A stretch of 64,000 nt of DNA. Origin: Myxococcales bacterium. GTDB lineage: Bacteria; Myxococcota_A; Polyangia; Palsa-1104; JAEUJZ01. The notes beneath the pieces are model-generated. The model was not told where the DNA came from. It worked only from the letters and a program-made list of their open reading frames with translations, and did no database searches. The translations under genes and the position numbers were made by a program. The stretch is taken from positions 62,001 through 126,000 of the forward strand of contig JAEUKB010000059.1 in NCBI GenBank assembly GCA_016794365.1, given 5' to 3'. Below, piece by piece: positions 1 to 8,033 of this stretch (the first letter of the stretch is position 1; each line of letters opens with the position of its first letter).

Positions 1-1
1 G

Positions 2-829
2 TCGCAGGTATGCAAAGTGCGTGCGCTGTTCGTCGATCACGGCTTTCTGCGCGCCTACGATCTGGCGAACCTGCGACGAGTCTTCGCAAACTTTCCCAAC
101 ATCCAGCTTGAAGTCGTCGATGCCAAAGAGCGCTTTTGGGCAGCTCTCGACGGTGTCAGCGATCCAGAGCAGAAGCGGCTAACCATCGGAAGGCTGTTTG
201 TCAAGACCTTCGCCGACCATGTGGGAGAAGGCCGCTTCACGCACCTTGCGCAAGGCACAATTTATTCCGACGTAATCGAATCTGCTGCCGTCGCTCACGG
301 TGGGGCCGCGCACATCAAAAGCCATCACAATGTCGGCGGTTTTCCCCAGGATGCGCGCGTTCAGCTCGTCGAGCCGCTGCGACCGTTCTTCAAAGACGAA
401 GTGCGAGAGCTGGGCGTTCTCCTCGGGATCGATAGCGACATCCTGCACCTTCATCCGTTTCCCGGCCCCGGCCTGGCGATTCGCTGCATCGGCGAGCTGC
501 GTCGGGATCGCATCGAGATCCTGCGCCGGGCCGATGCCATCTTTTACGAAGAGCTGATCCGTCGCGACATGTACCTGCGCACCTGGCAAGCATTCGTCGC
601 GCTTTTGCCGGTTCGCACCGTCGGAGTCATGGGCGATCAGCGCAGCTATGAGCATGCCCTCGCGATTCGCGCTGTTTCGTCGGTCGATGCCATGACTGCC
701 GATGTCACCGAGTTTTCCATCGCAGAGCTTTTGCCCATCGCCGCGCGGCTCGTCAACGAAGTCAGAGGCATCAATCGCGTCGTCTACGATCTCACCACCA
801 AGCCGCCCGGCACCATCGAGTGGGAGTAA
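2..829 (+). CDS. guaA: GMP synthase (glutamine-hydrolysing), C-terminal part
   Basis: Makes GMP from XMP, ATP and glutamine in the cytoplasm (de novo purine synthesis). The frame is already open at the window edge, so the 5' part with the glutamine amidotransferase domain and the PP-loop lies outside. What is visible is the end of the ATP pyrophosphatase domain and the complete C-terminal dimerisation domain. Recognisable landmarks are ALFVDHGFLR near the start, IKSHHNVGG, PFPGPGLAIR and the family-typical end KPPGTIEWE. About 275 residues are present of roughly 515 usual for the family. The frame is intact to the stop. A GTG at 17 would be an internal valine codon, not a start. Confidence 0.97.
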   Translation, partial: SQVCKVRALFVDHGFLRAYDLANLRRVFANFPNIQLEVVDAKERFWAALDGVSDPEQKRLTIGRLFVKTFADHVGEGRFTHLAQGTIYSDVIESAAVAHGGAAHIKSHHNVGGFPQDARVQLVEPLRPFFKDEVRELGVLLGIDSDILHLHPFPGPGLAIRCIGELRRDRIEILRRADAIFYEELIRRDMYLRTWQAFVALLPVRTVGVMGDQRSYEHALAIRAVSSVDAMTADVTEFSIAELLPIAARLVNEVRGINRVVYDLTTKPPGTIEWE

Positions 830-884
830 GTCCAAAACGTAGTCAAAAATTTGCCGAACGTACGAAGCGGTGTTACCGAGCGCC

Positions 885-1193
885 ATGTCCTCGCGCTCGT
901 CTCAGATTGATATGTTTGTGCCGCAGCTTGCGCTGGAGTCCGTCGCTGAGCCGCGTACCCAAGTGCCTCTCGCGGAGCTGTCGCTGCGTCAGCAAGAGCT
1001 GCTTCTTCGACGTCAGCTTGCGAAAAGTCGTCGTCGCGGCGATCTGGTCGAGCAGGCAGCTTGTTATCTGCGACTCGGCGACATTCAGCTCACCCGAGGC
1101 GATACCGAGCTGGCCGGCGATCTCTACCGTCAAGCGCTCAAGCTGTCACAGAGCGCGCACGATCAGCGACAAGCCGCCGCGCGCAGCAAGTAG
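885..1193 (+). CDS. Small TPR-like hypothetical protein
   Basis: 102-residue protein of unknown function. The N-terminal half is Ser/Arg rich with a charged helix (LRQQELLLRRQLAKSRRRGD). The C-terminal half reads as about one and a half tetratricopeptide-like helices, with AACYLRLGDIQL followed by AGDLYRQALKLS, which has the A-x2-Y-x3-A spacing typical of TPR helix B. One repeat is too few for a classical TPR solenoid, so it may be a helical hairpin. ATG 885 is preferred over a GTG at 870. It follows guaA by 55 bp on the same strand and may be cotranscribed. Confidence 0.55.
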   Translation: MSSRSSQIDMFVPQLALESVAEPRTQVPLAELSLRQQELLLRRQLAKSRRRGDLVEQAACYLRLGDIQLTRGDTELAGDLYRQALKLSQSAHDQRQAAARSK

Positions 1194-1235
1194 GCTCTTG
1201 CTCGGCGACGCGGTCTGCGCTACCCACTTCTGTCC

Positions 1236-1577
1236 ATGTCAAAGCCTCCAACCAAGTGGTCTTTTCCGCGTCGCTCTTCCTTCGGGGTGCTTGAGCGCTT
1301 CCTGGGCCAGGAAATCAATGTCTTTGGTCCCCGTCAGAGCGACGAGCACGACAACTGCCTGGGCGGAGGCTACCTGATCAGCATCGAAGACGGGTTCCTG
1401 CTTCTCGCTGAGCGTCCGAATGAAGATCCCGATCTTGCAGTGGCACTCAGCGAGGTCGTGGTGATCGCGGTCGTCAAAGATCGTCCAGAGCTAACTGCCG
1501 TCGATGGAGGCAAGATCCATCGCTTCCGCCGTCCCGACGCGATCGCGCCAAGCGAAGACGACACAGACGACAACTAG
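1236..1577 (+). CDS. Small hypothetical protein, possible Sm-like beta fold
   Basis: 113-residue soluble protein; I do not recognise the family. The middle (residues about 45-85) alternates hydrophobic strands (GGYLISIEDGFLLLAE, then VVVIAVVKD), which would suit a small beta barrel of Sm/LSm or DUF type. The C-terminus is acidic (SEDDTDDN). It sits 42 bp after the TPR-like gene and before the antiporter, on the same strand. The fold remark is inference from pattern only. Confidence 0.5.
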   Translation: MSKPPTKWSFPRRSSFGVLERFLGQEINVFGPRQSDEHDNCLGGGYLISIEDGFLLLAERPNEDPDLAVALSEVVVIAVVKDRPELTAVDGGKIHRFRRPDAIAPSEDDTDDN

Positions 1578-1733
1578 CGACAAAGGAAGCGTCACAGATT
1601 CGCGGATCGTTTCTGCGCGGGCCCGACCTGCGCTACAATCAGTGAGTTTTTTACCGTCTGACCACTGCCCAATTTCGTGGTGTCACGTTGCGACGCTTCG
1701 GCCCCCGACCTAGGCTGAGAATGTAGGTGCACA

Positions 1734-2996
1734 TTGTCTGAGCCATCGACTTCATCCGCTTCTCGCTCCGCGCTGTCTGGTAACGCCGTTGCCAAGCTTC
1801 TTGTGACGCTACTTTGTAGCCTTGCGGCGATCGCGCTGCGACTGAACCACACCCACTTGCCACCGATTGAAGGCCTGCTGGTCTACGGTGGAGCGGTTCT
1901 GTCGGCAGCATTTATCCTCGCGTGGGCAGCAGAGGCCTTACAGGTCGATATCGCCAAAGGTCTCGCGATGGCCGTGCTGGCGTTCATCGCGGTGCTGCCC
2001 GAATACGCTGTGGACCTGTACTTCGCGTCGATGGCTGCCAAAAAGCCTGAATATGCGCAGTACGCAGCGGCCAACATGACGGGCTCCAACCGGCTGCTCA
2101 TCGGTGTCGGCTGGTCCGTCGTCGCACTGTGCAGCGTATATGCAGCGCTCCGCAAGCGCGCTCCCGGGGAAGCCAAAGAGCCTTCGCCTGGTGTCTCTCT
2201 CAACGACGGCTATGGAATCGATTTGACCATCTTGTGCCTGGCGACGCTGTGGTCGCTGACGATGCCGCTGTTCGAGCACATTGCGCTATGGAACGGAGCG
2301 GGCCTGCTGATCCTGTTTGGCTTTTACGTCTGGCGTGTCTCGGGCGGAGCGGACTCAGAGCCAGAGCTAACCGGCGTCGCCAGCGAGATCGGAGCACTTC
2401 CCAAAGTCCGTCGTCGATCGACTGTCGCGCTGCTGCTCGCGATTGCGGCTGGAACCTTGCTCGCTGCCGCAGAGCCTTTCGCCGAGTCGCTCATCGGCGC
2501 GGGAGAGCACCTGGGCGTCGATCGCTTCTTGCTGGTTCAGTGGCTGGCTCCGCTCGCATCGGAAGCGCCAGAGCTTCTGGTGGCCACGATCTTTGCGCTG
2601 CACGGTCATGGCTCGGCAGGCATCGGAGCGCTTTTGTCGTCTAAGGTCAATCAGTGGACGCTGCTGGTGGGAACCTTGCCGATGGCGTACTCCCTGGCGC
2701 TCGGCAAGCCAGGTGCGCTGCCACTCGATCCGCGTCAGGTGGAAGAGCTGGTGCTGACCAGCTCGCAGAGCTTGCTTGGCGTCGGTGTGCTGCTCAATGG
2801 TCGGCTCGAAGCCTGGGAAGCCGTGGTGCTCCTCCTGCTGTTTTTGGTCCAGCTCCCGTTCCCGCAAGCCAACGTGCGCTACGGACTGTCGCTGCTGTAT
2901 GTGCTGCTCGCGATCCTGCTGTTCATTCGCTACGCGCGCTACGTGCCCCAGCACCTGCGTCTGACCTTTCGCAAGGACGCAGACAGCAAGGAATAG
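1734..2996 (+). CDS. Sodium/calcium (cation) antiporter family membrane protein
   Basis: Predicted inner-membrane cation/Ca2+ exchanger (CaCA superfamily), 420 residues with about ten hydrophobic segments. The two alpha-repeat signatures of the family are visible: AVLPEYAVDLYF in the first half and APLASEAPELLVA in the second, each carrying the acidic residue that binds cation. A charged cytoplasmic loop around residue 210-230 separates the two halves, as usual for the family. The start is a TTG (no upstream ATG in frame), weakly supported by a GGTG at 1726-1729. It is followed 6 bp later by an unknown gene, so the two are probably coupled. The substrate (Ca2+, Na+ or K+) cannot be told from sequence alone. 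Confidence 0.85.
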   Translation: MSEPSTSSASRSALSGNAVAKLLVTLLCSLAAIALRLNHTHLPPIEGLLVYGGAVLSAAFILAWAAEALQVDIAKGLAMAVLAFIAVLPEYAVDLYFASMAAKKPEYAQYAAANMTGSNRLLIGVGWSVVALCSVYAALRKRAPGEAKEPSPGVSLNDGYGIDLTILCLATLWSLTMPLFEHIALWNGAGLLILFGFYVWRVSGGADSEPELTGVASEIGALPKVRRRSTVALLLAIAAGTLLAAAEPFAESLIGAGEHLGVDRFLLVQWLAPLASEAPELLVATIFALHGHGSAGIGALLSSKVNQWTLLVGTLPMAYSLALGKPGALPLDPRQVEELVLTSSQSLLGVGVLLNGRLEAWEAVVLLLLFLVQLPFPQANVRYGLSLLYVLLAILLFIRYARYVPQHLRLTFRKDADSKE

Positions 2997-3002
2997 CGAC
3001 GC

Positions 3003-3920
3003 ATGGTGACGGTGCCGCCGACGCTGCGAATTCTGCTTGCGCCGATTGCGCACAAAGAAGAATCCGCCAAGGATCTGATCGCGCGCGCACAGACAGCCAG
3101 CGACGATGGACAGCGAGGCTCGATGCTGCGTACGTTCGCCGAGCTGCACGCGCTGCTGGTTCCGTCCGTCGATGCACTGATTGAACGGCAATCAACCGTC
3201 TCGAGCGCGCTCGGGCTGCTTGGGCTGTGGGACGATCTGCTCGATATCGATGTCGAGCGAGAGAACATCCTGGAGCTTCTGACGGTCTATGCCGCGCAGC
3301 TTGAAGCCCCCGCGTCCTGGCCGCTGCCCGACGGACTTTCTACCCAAGCTGACATCTTCGCCGCGCAGCGGACGTGGCTGACCGACGTGCTGACCCATCG
3401 CGCACACCCAAAGCGACAGTGGTGGCGACGGCTGACCAGGCGTGCCCGAGGACCGCTCGGGGATCGCGCCAGGCTGACCGTCGAGCGCTCCGCGCTGCGC
3501 ATCTTTGAACACTTGCCGAGCCTGGATGAAGCAAGCTCTCAGACGGCAACCACGCGCTTGGGTTCTTTTCAGGCAGGCGATCGCATGACGCTGACGGTGC
3601 AAGTTCCGCTCCCCGGTCAGCTCGCGATCGTACATGCCAGCGGCGATGAAAGCACAGCCAGCCTCGATGTGGTCTTGCCCGAGACCGTCAGCGAAGCCGA
3701 TGTCCGTCGCCATCACGAAGTGGTCGAAGTGCATGGCGAGCTCTCTGCTCACACGCTCTCTGCGTCCGCTCCGCTCGACGAGCGCTTTGCCGAACAAGCA
3801 CTGATCGTCATCTGGGTTCCCGAGCTAATGCCTCCGTCGTGGATCGTCGATATGCAGCTTCGCTACGGAGTCCCACCGGAAGCGCGCGTCTGGCGATATC
3901 TCTACCGCGTCCATACGTAG
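3003..3920 (+). CDS. Hypothetical protein after the antiporter gene
   Basis: 305 residues, no signal peptide or clear membrane segment, family not recognised. The N-terminal 120 residues look alpha-helical and Leu-rich. The C-terminal half (from about residue 185) is beta-rich, with a stretch resembling a small immunoglobulin- or CHAT-adjacent-type beta domain (RMTLTVQVPLPGQLAIV, then SLDVVLPETVSEADV). It starts 6 bp behind the antiporter stop, so the pair is very likely one operon, but this gives no firm clue to function. Confidence 0.6.
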   Translation: MVTVPPTLRILLAPIAHKEESAKDLIARAQTASDDGQRGSMLRTFAELHALLVPSVDALIERQSTVSSALGLLGLWDDLLDIDVERENILELLTVYAAQLEAPASWPLPDGLSTQADIFAAQRTWLTDVLTHRAHPKRQWWRRLTRRARGPLGDRARLTVERSALRIFEHLPSLDEASSQTATTRLGSFQAGDRMTLTVQVPLPGQLAIVHASGDESTASLDVVLPETVSEADVRRHHEVVEVHGELSAHTLSASAPLDERFAEQALIVIWVPELMPPSWIVDMQLRYGVPPEARVWRYLYRVHT

Positions 3921-4037
3921 ACATCCGTCGCACAAGCAAACCTTTTCCAGCGCGTTCTTAGCGATCGCACCGTGCGCAGTGATCGCGAAAATTTTACGTC
4001 GCTGCGAGCCAGTGGTACTTCGTAAGGTCTGCTTCTC

Positions 4038-5582
4038 ATGATGCGCACTCGTCGCCAGTCCGTACGCACCAGCCTTGGTGGAGGAAATCGTTCGCGATCC
4101 AAGGCGAGAGGTTCACGCTCATCCCGGTTCTTCAGCTCGGTGGGCGTGCGCAGTGAGCGACGATCCGGTCAGAAGCTGTGGCAAAAGTTCCGAGCGCCGC
4201 TCCAGATCCTCGGAGCGCTGACGGTGCTGGTCCTCGTCAACCTGTACGTGCTGTATTACCGTCACGGTACGTCGCTGCCCGCGCTGCTCAAGCAAGCGGA
4301 AACCGGACGAGCAATGAGCGCTCGGCTGAGTGGTCCCGTCGGTACGCCGCCGCAGCCAAGCCGGCCCGTGCGCAAGCCCAAGCTGCTGCCGCCCCTTGCG
4401 GACTTCCCACGTATCGTCGAGCAGCCGCTTCACGCCACCGACTCTCTCTCGGATGTGCTGACCAAAGTTGCCGTCCCTGCGCGTCAGAAGACAGAGCTTG
4501 AAACCGCGCTGCGCAGCGTCCTCGATCCGGGCGGCTTTGGCCCCGGTCAGTCGCTGACGTTCTACTACGATCACGAAGATCGGCTTCAGTCGGTGGATTA
4601 TCGGCTGACCGACGCACTGGCCTATCACCTAGAGCGCGTTCAGACGGGCAGCGCCGATCGCTTTGTGCCGGTCAAGCAGACCCAGCCTCTCGTCGTAACA
4701 ACGCAGCGCGTCGAGCTGAAGCTGGAAGCGAAAAATGACCTGCTCACCGCCGTGCAGCGCGTCGGAGAAACCCCAGCCTTGGCCGCGCGGGTGTACGAGA
4801 TCTTTGCCTGCGAGCTAAACCTATACAGCGACGCTCAGCCCGGTGACAGGCTCCGACTTCTCGTCGAAAAGCAGTTCCTTGGCGAGCGCTTTTATCGCTA
4901 CGGACGCTTGCTGGCCGTCGAATACGTGCCCGTGCCCAGTGGACCACGCACCCGACGGCTCCGTGCATTTTTGCGCACCGATGGAAGTCCGCCCAACGCA
5001 GGGGCCGCGCCCGGATCCAGCCAACACTACTTCACCGACAGCGGCGAGAGCATCGTCCGCAGCGTCTGCAGAGCGCCGATTCAGTGGAGCCGGAGCAGCC
5101 AGCCCGCCGCCTCGACCCAGCCGAGCGCGCAGGGTGACAAAGGCCGCTATGCGCTCGACTATTCGGCCCCAGCGCAGACGCCGGTCTTGGCCATCGCCAC
5201 CGGCAAGGTCAAGCTACAGCCCGGTCGCACGGGCAAACCGCAGACGGTGACGCTCACACACAGCAGCGGTCTGGAGTCGAGCTACGGTCCAATCGGTCGT
5301 CTGGCGCGTGGCCTGATCGACGGACAGGTGGTCAAGCAGCGTCAGGTGATCGGCTACGTCGCGACGCCACCGGGGCGGGAAGCGTCACACCTACGCCTTC
5401 AGGTCCGTGTCGCTGGCCGCGTCGTCGAGCTGTCCAAGCTAAAGAGCACCCGCGAGCCCGGCATTCCCGAAGCAGAGCGCGCAGCCTTCATCGCGCAGAG
5501 CAACGACTGGGCAGAACAGCTCGCGCGCAGCGACGACGCCATCATCGCGACCCTCGGCGGCGCGGCAAGTGAGTCGCGGTAA
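4038..5582 (+). CDS. M23 (LytM-type) peptidase-like protein, metal site degenerate
   Basis: 514-residue envelope protein: a basic Arg/Ser-rich cytoplasmic N-terminus, one membrane anchor at about 55-75 (ILGALTVLVLVNLYVLYY), a middle domain like those before the M23 fold in OapA/murein-endopeptidase proteins (residues 130-310), then an M23 domain at about 365-480. In active M23 enzymes zinc is held by the H of HxxxD, the D, and the second H of HxH. Here the first is RYALD (H replaced by R, D kept) and the HLH motif is SHLRLQV (second H replaced by R). This suggests a non-catalytic LytM factor of the EnvC/NlpD kind that would regulate an amidase rather than cut peptidoglycan itself. Its end overlaps the convergent next gene by 41 bp. 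Confidence 0.75.
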   Translation: MMRTRRQSVRTSLGGGNRSRSKARGSRSSRFFSSVGVRSERRSGQKLWQKFRAPLQILGALTVLVLVNLYVLYYRHGTSLPALLKQAETGRAMSARLSGPVGTPPQPSRPVRKPKLLPPLADFPRIVEQPLHATDSLSDVLTKVAVPARQKTELETALRSVLDPGGFGPGQSLTFYYDHEDRLQSVDYRLTDALAYHLERVQTGSADRFVPVKQTQPLVVTTQRVELKLEAKNDLLTAVQRVGETPALAARVYEIFACELNLYSDAQPGDRLRLLVEKQFLGERFYRYGRLLAVEYVPVPSGPRTRRLRAFLRTDGSPPNAGAAPGSSQHYFTDSGESIVRSVCRAPIQWSRSSQPAASTQPSAQGDKGRYALDYSAPAQTPVLAIATGKVKLQPGRTGKPQTVTLTHSSGLESSYGPIGRLARGLIDGQVVKQRQVIGYVATPPGREASHLRLQVRVAGRVVELSKLKSTREPGIPEAERAAFIAQSNDWAEQLARSDDAIIATLGGAASESR

Positions 5583-6567
5583 ACAGCAGCGCCACACGCG
5601 GCTCTTTGCGAAACAGATACGCGCCACCCAGTCGAGCTTCGGCAATCAGCTCTTGCAGCACCGTCGCTGCTCGGTTGCGTAGCTCTTCTGCCGCTCGCTC
5701 TGCATCGGTCTTGGGCTTCTGAGCATTCAGCTTTTCCGTCAGCTTCTTGGCCAGCTCGCGCGCTTTGATCGCCGTCTGCAAACCAAGCCCCAAGCGCTCC
5801 AGCTGCACCGAATAGCTCTCGACGACCAGCGCCAGATCGAGCAGATCGCGCGCCAGGTCGGCCAGCCCGTCACCCTCGGCAATTGCATCGAGCGCTTCCA
5901 GCGCCTTGCGATCTTTGCGCAGCACCAGTCGTCCCCCGAGCAGAAGCTGACTCCGCAGCTCCGATGCCTGCACGTAGGTCTTTTGCTCGGCCTGGGTGAT
6001 GTGCTTGCCGCGCAGCAAATCGAGCTGAGCCTGTGCCTCGTGAAGTGCCTGCGCGTAGAGCTGTAGCCCGTCGAGCATCGCTTCCGAAAAGCCGATCTTC
6101 CCCAGCTTATCGGCATACCGTCGAGCCACCGCCTGAAGCGCCAGCGCTTCGCTGATTAGGTGCGGAACCGGCTGCTCGGGCGCTGCGATATGTTCCGACG
6201 GAACCCGTGCCAGCATCGCCGACACCCGCGACAGGACGCCTGCACCCGTCGAAAGCTCGGGAGCTGCCGTTGGCGTGTGCGCTTCACCCACAGGTGTCAC
6301 CGCTGTCGCTTTTTCGGCCTTCGCTGTCGCTTTTTCGGCCTTCGCTGTCGCTTTTTTGGCCTTCGCTGTCGCTTTTTCGGCCTTCGCTGTCGCTTTTTTG
6401 GCCTTCGCTGTCGCTTTTTTGGCCTTCGCTGTCGCTTTTTTGGCCTTCGGTTTCGCCGCAGGACGGGCTGTGGGCGGGTTGGCCGCTGTTGCCAGCTCTC
6501 GCAGCCTGGTCAGGGCAGAAGAGGTCGCAGCAGCACCTGGATGCTTGGGAGAAGAGGGTTTGGCCAT
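5542..6567 (-). CDS. Histone H1-like lysine/alanine repeat protein with helical C-terminal domain
   Basis: 341 residues from ATG 6567 (in-frame codons further upstream give a low-complexity extension I do not trust). The N-terminus holds a Lys/Ala-rich tail of seven consecutive 7-residue units of the type KKATAKA/EKATAKA, like bacterial histone H1-like and eukaryotic linker-histone tails, which bind DNA or polyphosphate. The C-terminal 200 residues are predicted long helices (VARRYADKLGKIGF, ALHEAQAQLDLLRGKH, LAKKLTEKLNAQK) reminiscent of coiled-coil structural domains; I do not recognise this part. The tail is encoded by a 21-bp tandem DNA repeat. The 3' end overlaps the LytM-type gene on the opposite strand. 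Confidence 0.7.
   Translation of the reverse strand: MAKPSSPKHPGAAATSSALTRLRELATAANPPTARPAAKPKAKKATAKAKKATAKAKKATAKAEKATAKAKKATAKAEKATAKAEKATAVTPVGEAHTPTAAPELSTGAGVLSRVSAMLARVPSEHIAAPEQPVPHLISEALALQAVARRYADKLGKIGFSEAMLDGLQLYAQALHEAQAQLDLLRGKHITQAEQKTYVQASELRSQLLLGGRLVLRKDRKALEALDAIAEGDGLADLARDLLDLALVVESYSVQLERLGLGLQTAIKARELAKKLTEKLNAQKPKTDAERAAEELRNRAATVLQELIAEARLGGAYLFRKEPRVALLFTATHLPRRRGSR
6302..6448 (-). repeat. Seven 21-bp tandem repeats inside the H1-like gene
   Basis: Seven contiguous 21-bp units (on the + strand gctgtcgctttttYggcctt plus c) with only a C/T difference at one position, encoding the KKATAKA/EKATAKA units. A multiple of three keeps the frame if copies are gained or lost, so tail length could vary between strains. 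Confidence 0.9.
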
Positions 6568-6779
6568 AGCTTCAAAAAGTCTCGCAAGGAATGAAAGTGC
6601 GCAAGGGTGTTTCTCTCCGAGCGGTCTGACAGCAGCGCTTCCGCCTGTCACTTACACAAGTCCAGTTCGCTTGTGCGGCGCAGACCAGCTACCGTCGGCA
6701 TTTTGCGCAAACAGCGGAGCCGAGCCCTTTACAGGTTCCGGTCGCTGCTCTACCCTGAAGTTTCGTCGGCGGAGGCAAG
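6568..6779. promoter_or_regulatory. Divergent intergenic region
   Basis: 212 bp between the H1-like gene (minus) and ybjN-like gene (plus). It must hold both promoters. The only site I can point to is a strong Shine-Dalgarno GGAGG at 6770-6774, five bases before the ATG at 6780. No operator or hairpin was seen. Confidence 0.4.
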
Positions 6780-7175
6780 ATGGCCAAGGGTATTGAGGAC
6801 ATTCAGTCCTACCTGCTCAAGATGGATCTGCGGTATGAGGAGCCTCGCGAAGGAATTTGGGTACTGAGCGGGCTCGACGGCATTGATAAGCTGGTCATTA
6901 CGCTCGCGGGCCCGGTGCTGGTGTTCCGCGTCAAAGTGATGGAGCTACCGTCGCGCAACCGCGAAGGCTTGTTCCGCACGCTGCTGGAGCTGAACGCGAG
7001 CGAGATGATGCACGGTGCCTATGGGGTCGAAGGCGATGCGGTGGTCATCTGCGACGCACTTCAGCTAGAAAACCTCGACTACAACGAGTTTGCGGCCACA
7101 ATTGATGACATCTCACTAGCGGTCGCGTCACATCACAGTCGGCTGGGAAAGTTCAAAGATCCAGAGACGGCGTAG
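6780..7175 (+). CDS. YbjN-domain protein
   Basis: 131 residues forming one YbjN domain, a fold shared with type III secretion chaperones (CesT-like). Visible pattern: SYLLKMDLRYEEP, then VLSGLDGIDKLVITLAGP, LPSRNREGLFRTLLELN and GAYGVEGDAVVICDAL, which follows the family layout of a helix, a beta sheet and closing helices. Function in the family is a cytoplasmic chaperone or stress-related role. Start ATG 6780 has a strong GGAGG five bases upstream. It precedes pspA by 60 bp on the same strand; that pairing is seen in related genomes to my knowledge and suggests a shared envelope-stress role. Confidence 0.8.
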   Translation: MAKGIEDIQSYLLKMDLRYEEPREGIWVLSGLDGIDKLVITLAGPVLVFRVKVMELPSRNREGLFRTLLELNASEMMHGAYGVEGDAVVICDALQLENLDYNEFAATIDDISLAVASHHSRLGKFKDPETA

Positions 7176-7235
7176 TCCGCAGCGTGATGTAGGCAAACAA
7201 AACCGAAGCAGACTCTTTTTGCACAAGGATTGGCG

Positions 7236-8030
7236 ATGGGATTTTTCTCTCGTTTGGGGTCGCTCATCAAATCGAACCTGAACGACCTGATCTCGAAGGC
7301 TGAAGACCCGGAAAAGATGCTCAACCAGGTGCTGGTTGACATGAAGACCCAGCTTGTCGAGGCCAAAAAGCAGGTCGCGGTAGCCATTGGCGACGAAAAA
7401 CGACTCAAGAAGCAGTGGGACGAGCAGGTCGCGCAGTCGAAAGACTGGGAACGCAAGGCGATGCTGGCGGTTCAGGCGGGCGACGACGAGCTGGCCAAAG
7501 AAGCACTGACGCGACAAAAAGAGCACGACGAGCTGGCGCTTCAGTTCGAGCAGCAGTGGGTCAGCCAAAAAGACGCCGTCGATAAGCTCAAGGTTCAGCT
7601 TCGCGTCCTCAACAACAAGATTGAAGAGGCCAAGCGCAAGCGCAACATCCTGATCGCCCGTCAGAAGCGCGCTGAAGCCCAAAAAGCGATTCAGAACACG
7701 ATGGCGGGACTGTCGGACACCTCGGCGTTCGATACGTTTGACCGCATGGCGCAAAAGATCGATCAGCTCGAGGCCGAAACCGAGGCCACCACGGAGCTGG
7801 CTGGAGAGCTGGAAGGCGACTCGCTGACGCAGCGGTTCAAGGCGCTGGAAGCCAAGAAGACACCGTCGGACTTGGCGCTGGCAGAGCTGAAGCAAAAGAT
7901 GGGTCTGCTTCCAGCTTCAGCGACGGCAGCACCGAAAGCACTGCCCCAGAGTGCGACGGCCAAGACCGACAGCGAACCCAAGACCGCTGCGCCCGAAAAA
8001 ACCGACGATCCTTCCTCGGCAGCGAGCTAG
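7236..8030 (+). CDS. pspA: Phage shock protein A / IM30 family
   Basis: 264-residue peripheral membrane protein of the PspA/Vipp1 (ESCRT-III-like) family, which binds and stabilises damaged inner membrane. The start MGFFSRLGSLIKSNLNDLIS is the family amphipathic helix, and AEDPEKMLNQVLVDM is the typical helix-1/2 signature. The rest is a long charged coiled coil to about residue 205, ending in a low-complexity Ala/Ser/Thr tail (215-264) that ordinary PspA lacks. ATG 7236 is used with an AAGG at 7225-7228. The companion regulators pspF, pspB and pspC are absent; the neighbour is ybjN-like. Its stop is 3 bp from the convergent methyltransferase stop. Confidence 0.92.
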   Translation: MGFFSRLGSLIKSNLNDLISKAEDPEKMLNQVLVDMKTQLVEAKKQVAVAIGDEKRLKKQWDEQVAQSKDWERKAMLAVQAGDDELAKEALTRQKEHDELALQFEQQWVSQKDAVDKLKVQLRVLNNKIEEAKRKRNILIARQKRAEAQKAIQNTMAGLSDTSAFDTFDRMAQKIDQLEAETEATTELAGELEGDSLTQRFKALEAKKTPSDLALAELKQKMGLLPASATAAPKALPQSATAKTDSEPKTAAPEKTDDPSSAAS

Positions 8031-8033
8031 CTG

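Noticed and set aside
179..886. Long minus-strand open frame opposite guaA
   Set aside because: Mirror of a real gene in G+C-rich DNA; guaA has a full family match and this frame has none.
6275..6796. + strand frame encoding repeated Ala-Phe-Leu-Ala units
   Set aside because: It is the reverse reading of the H1-like 21-bp repeats; the minus frame makes the sensible Lys/Ala tail.
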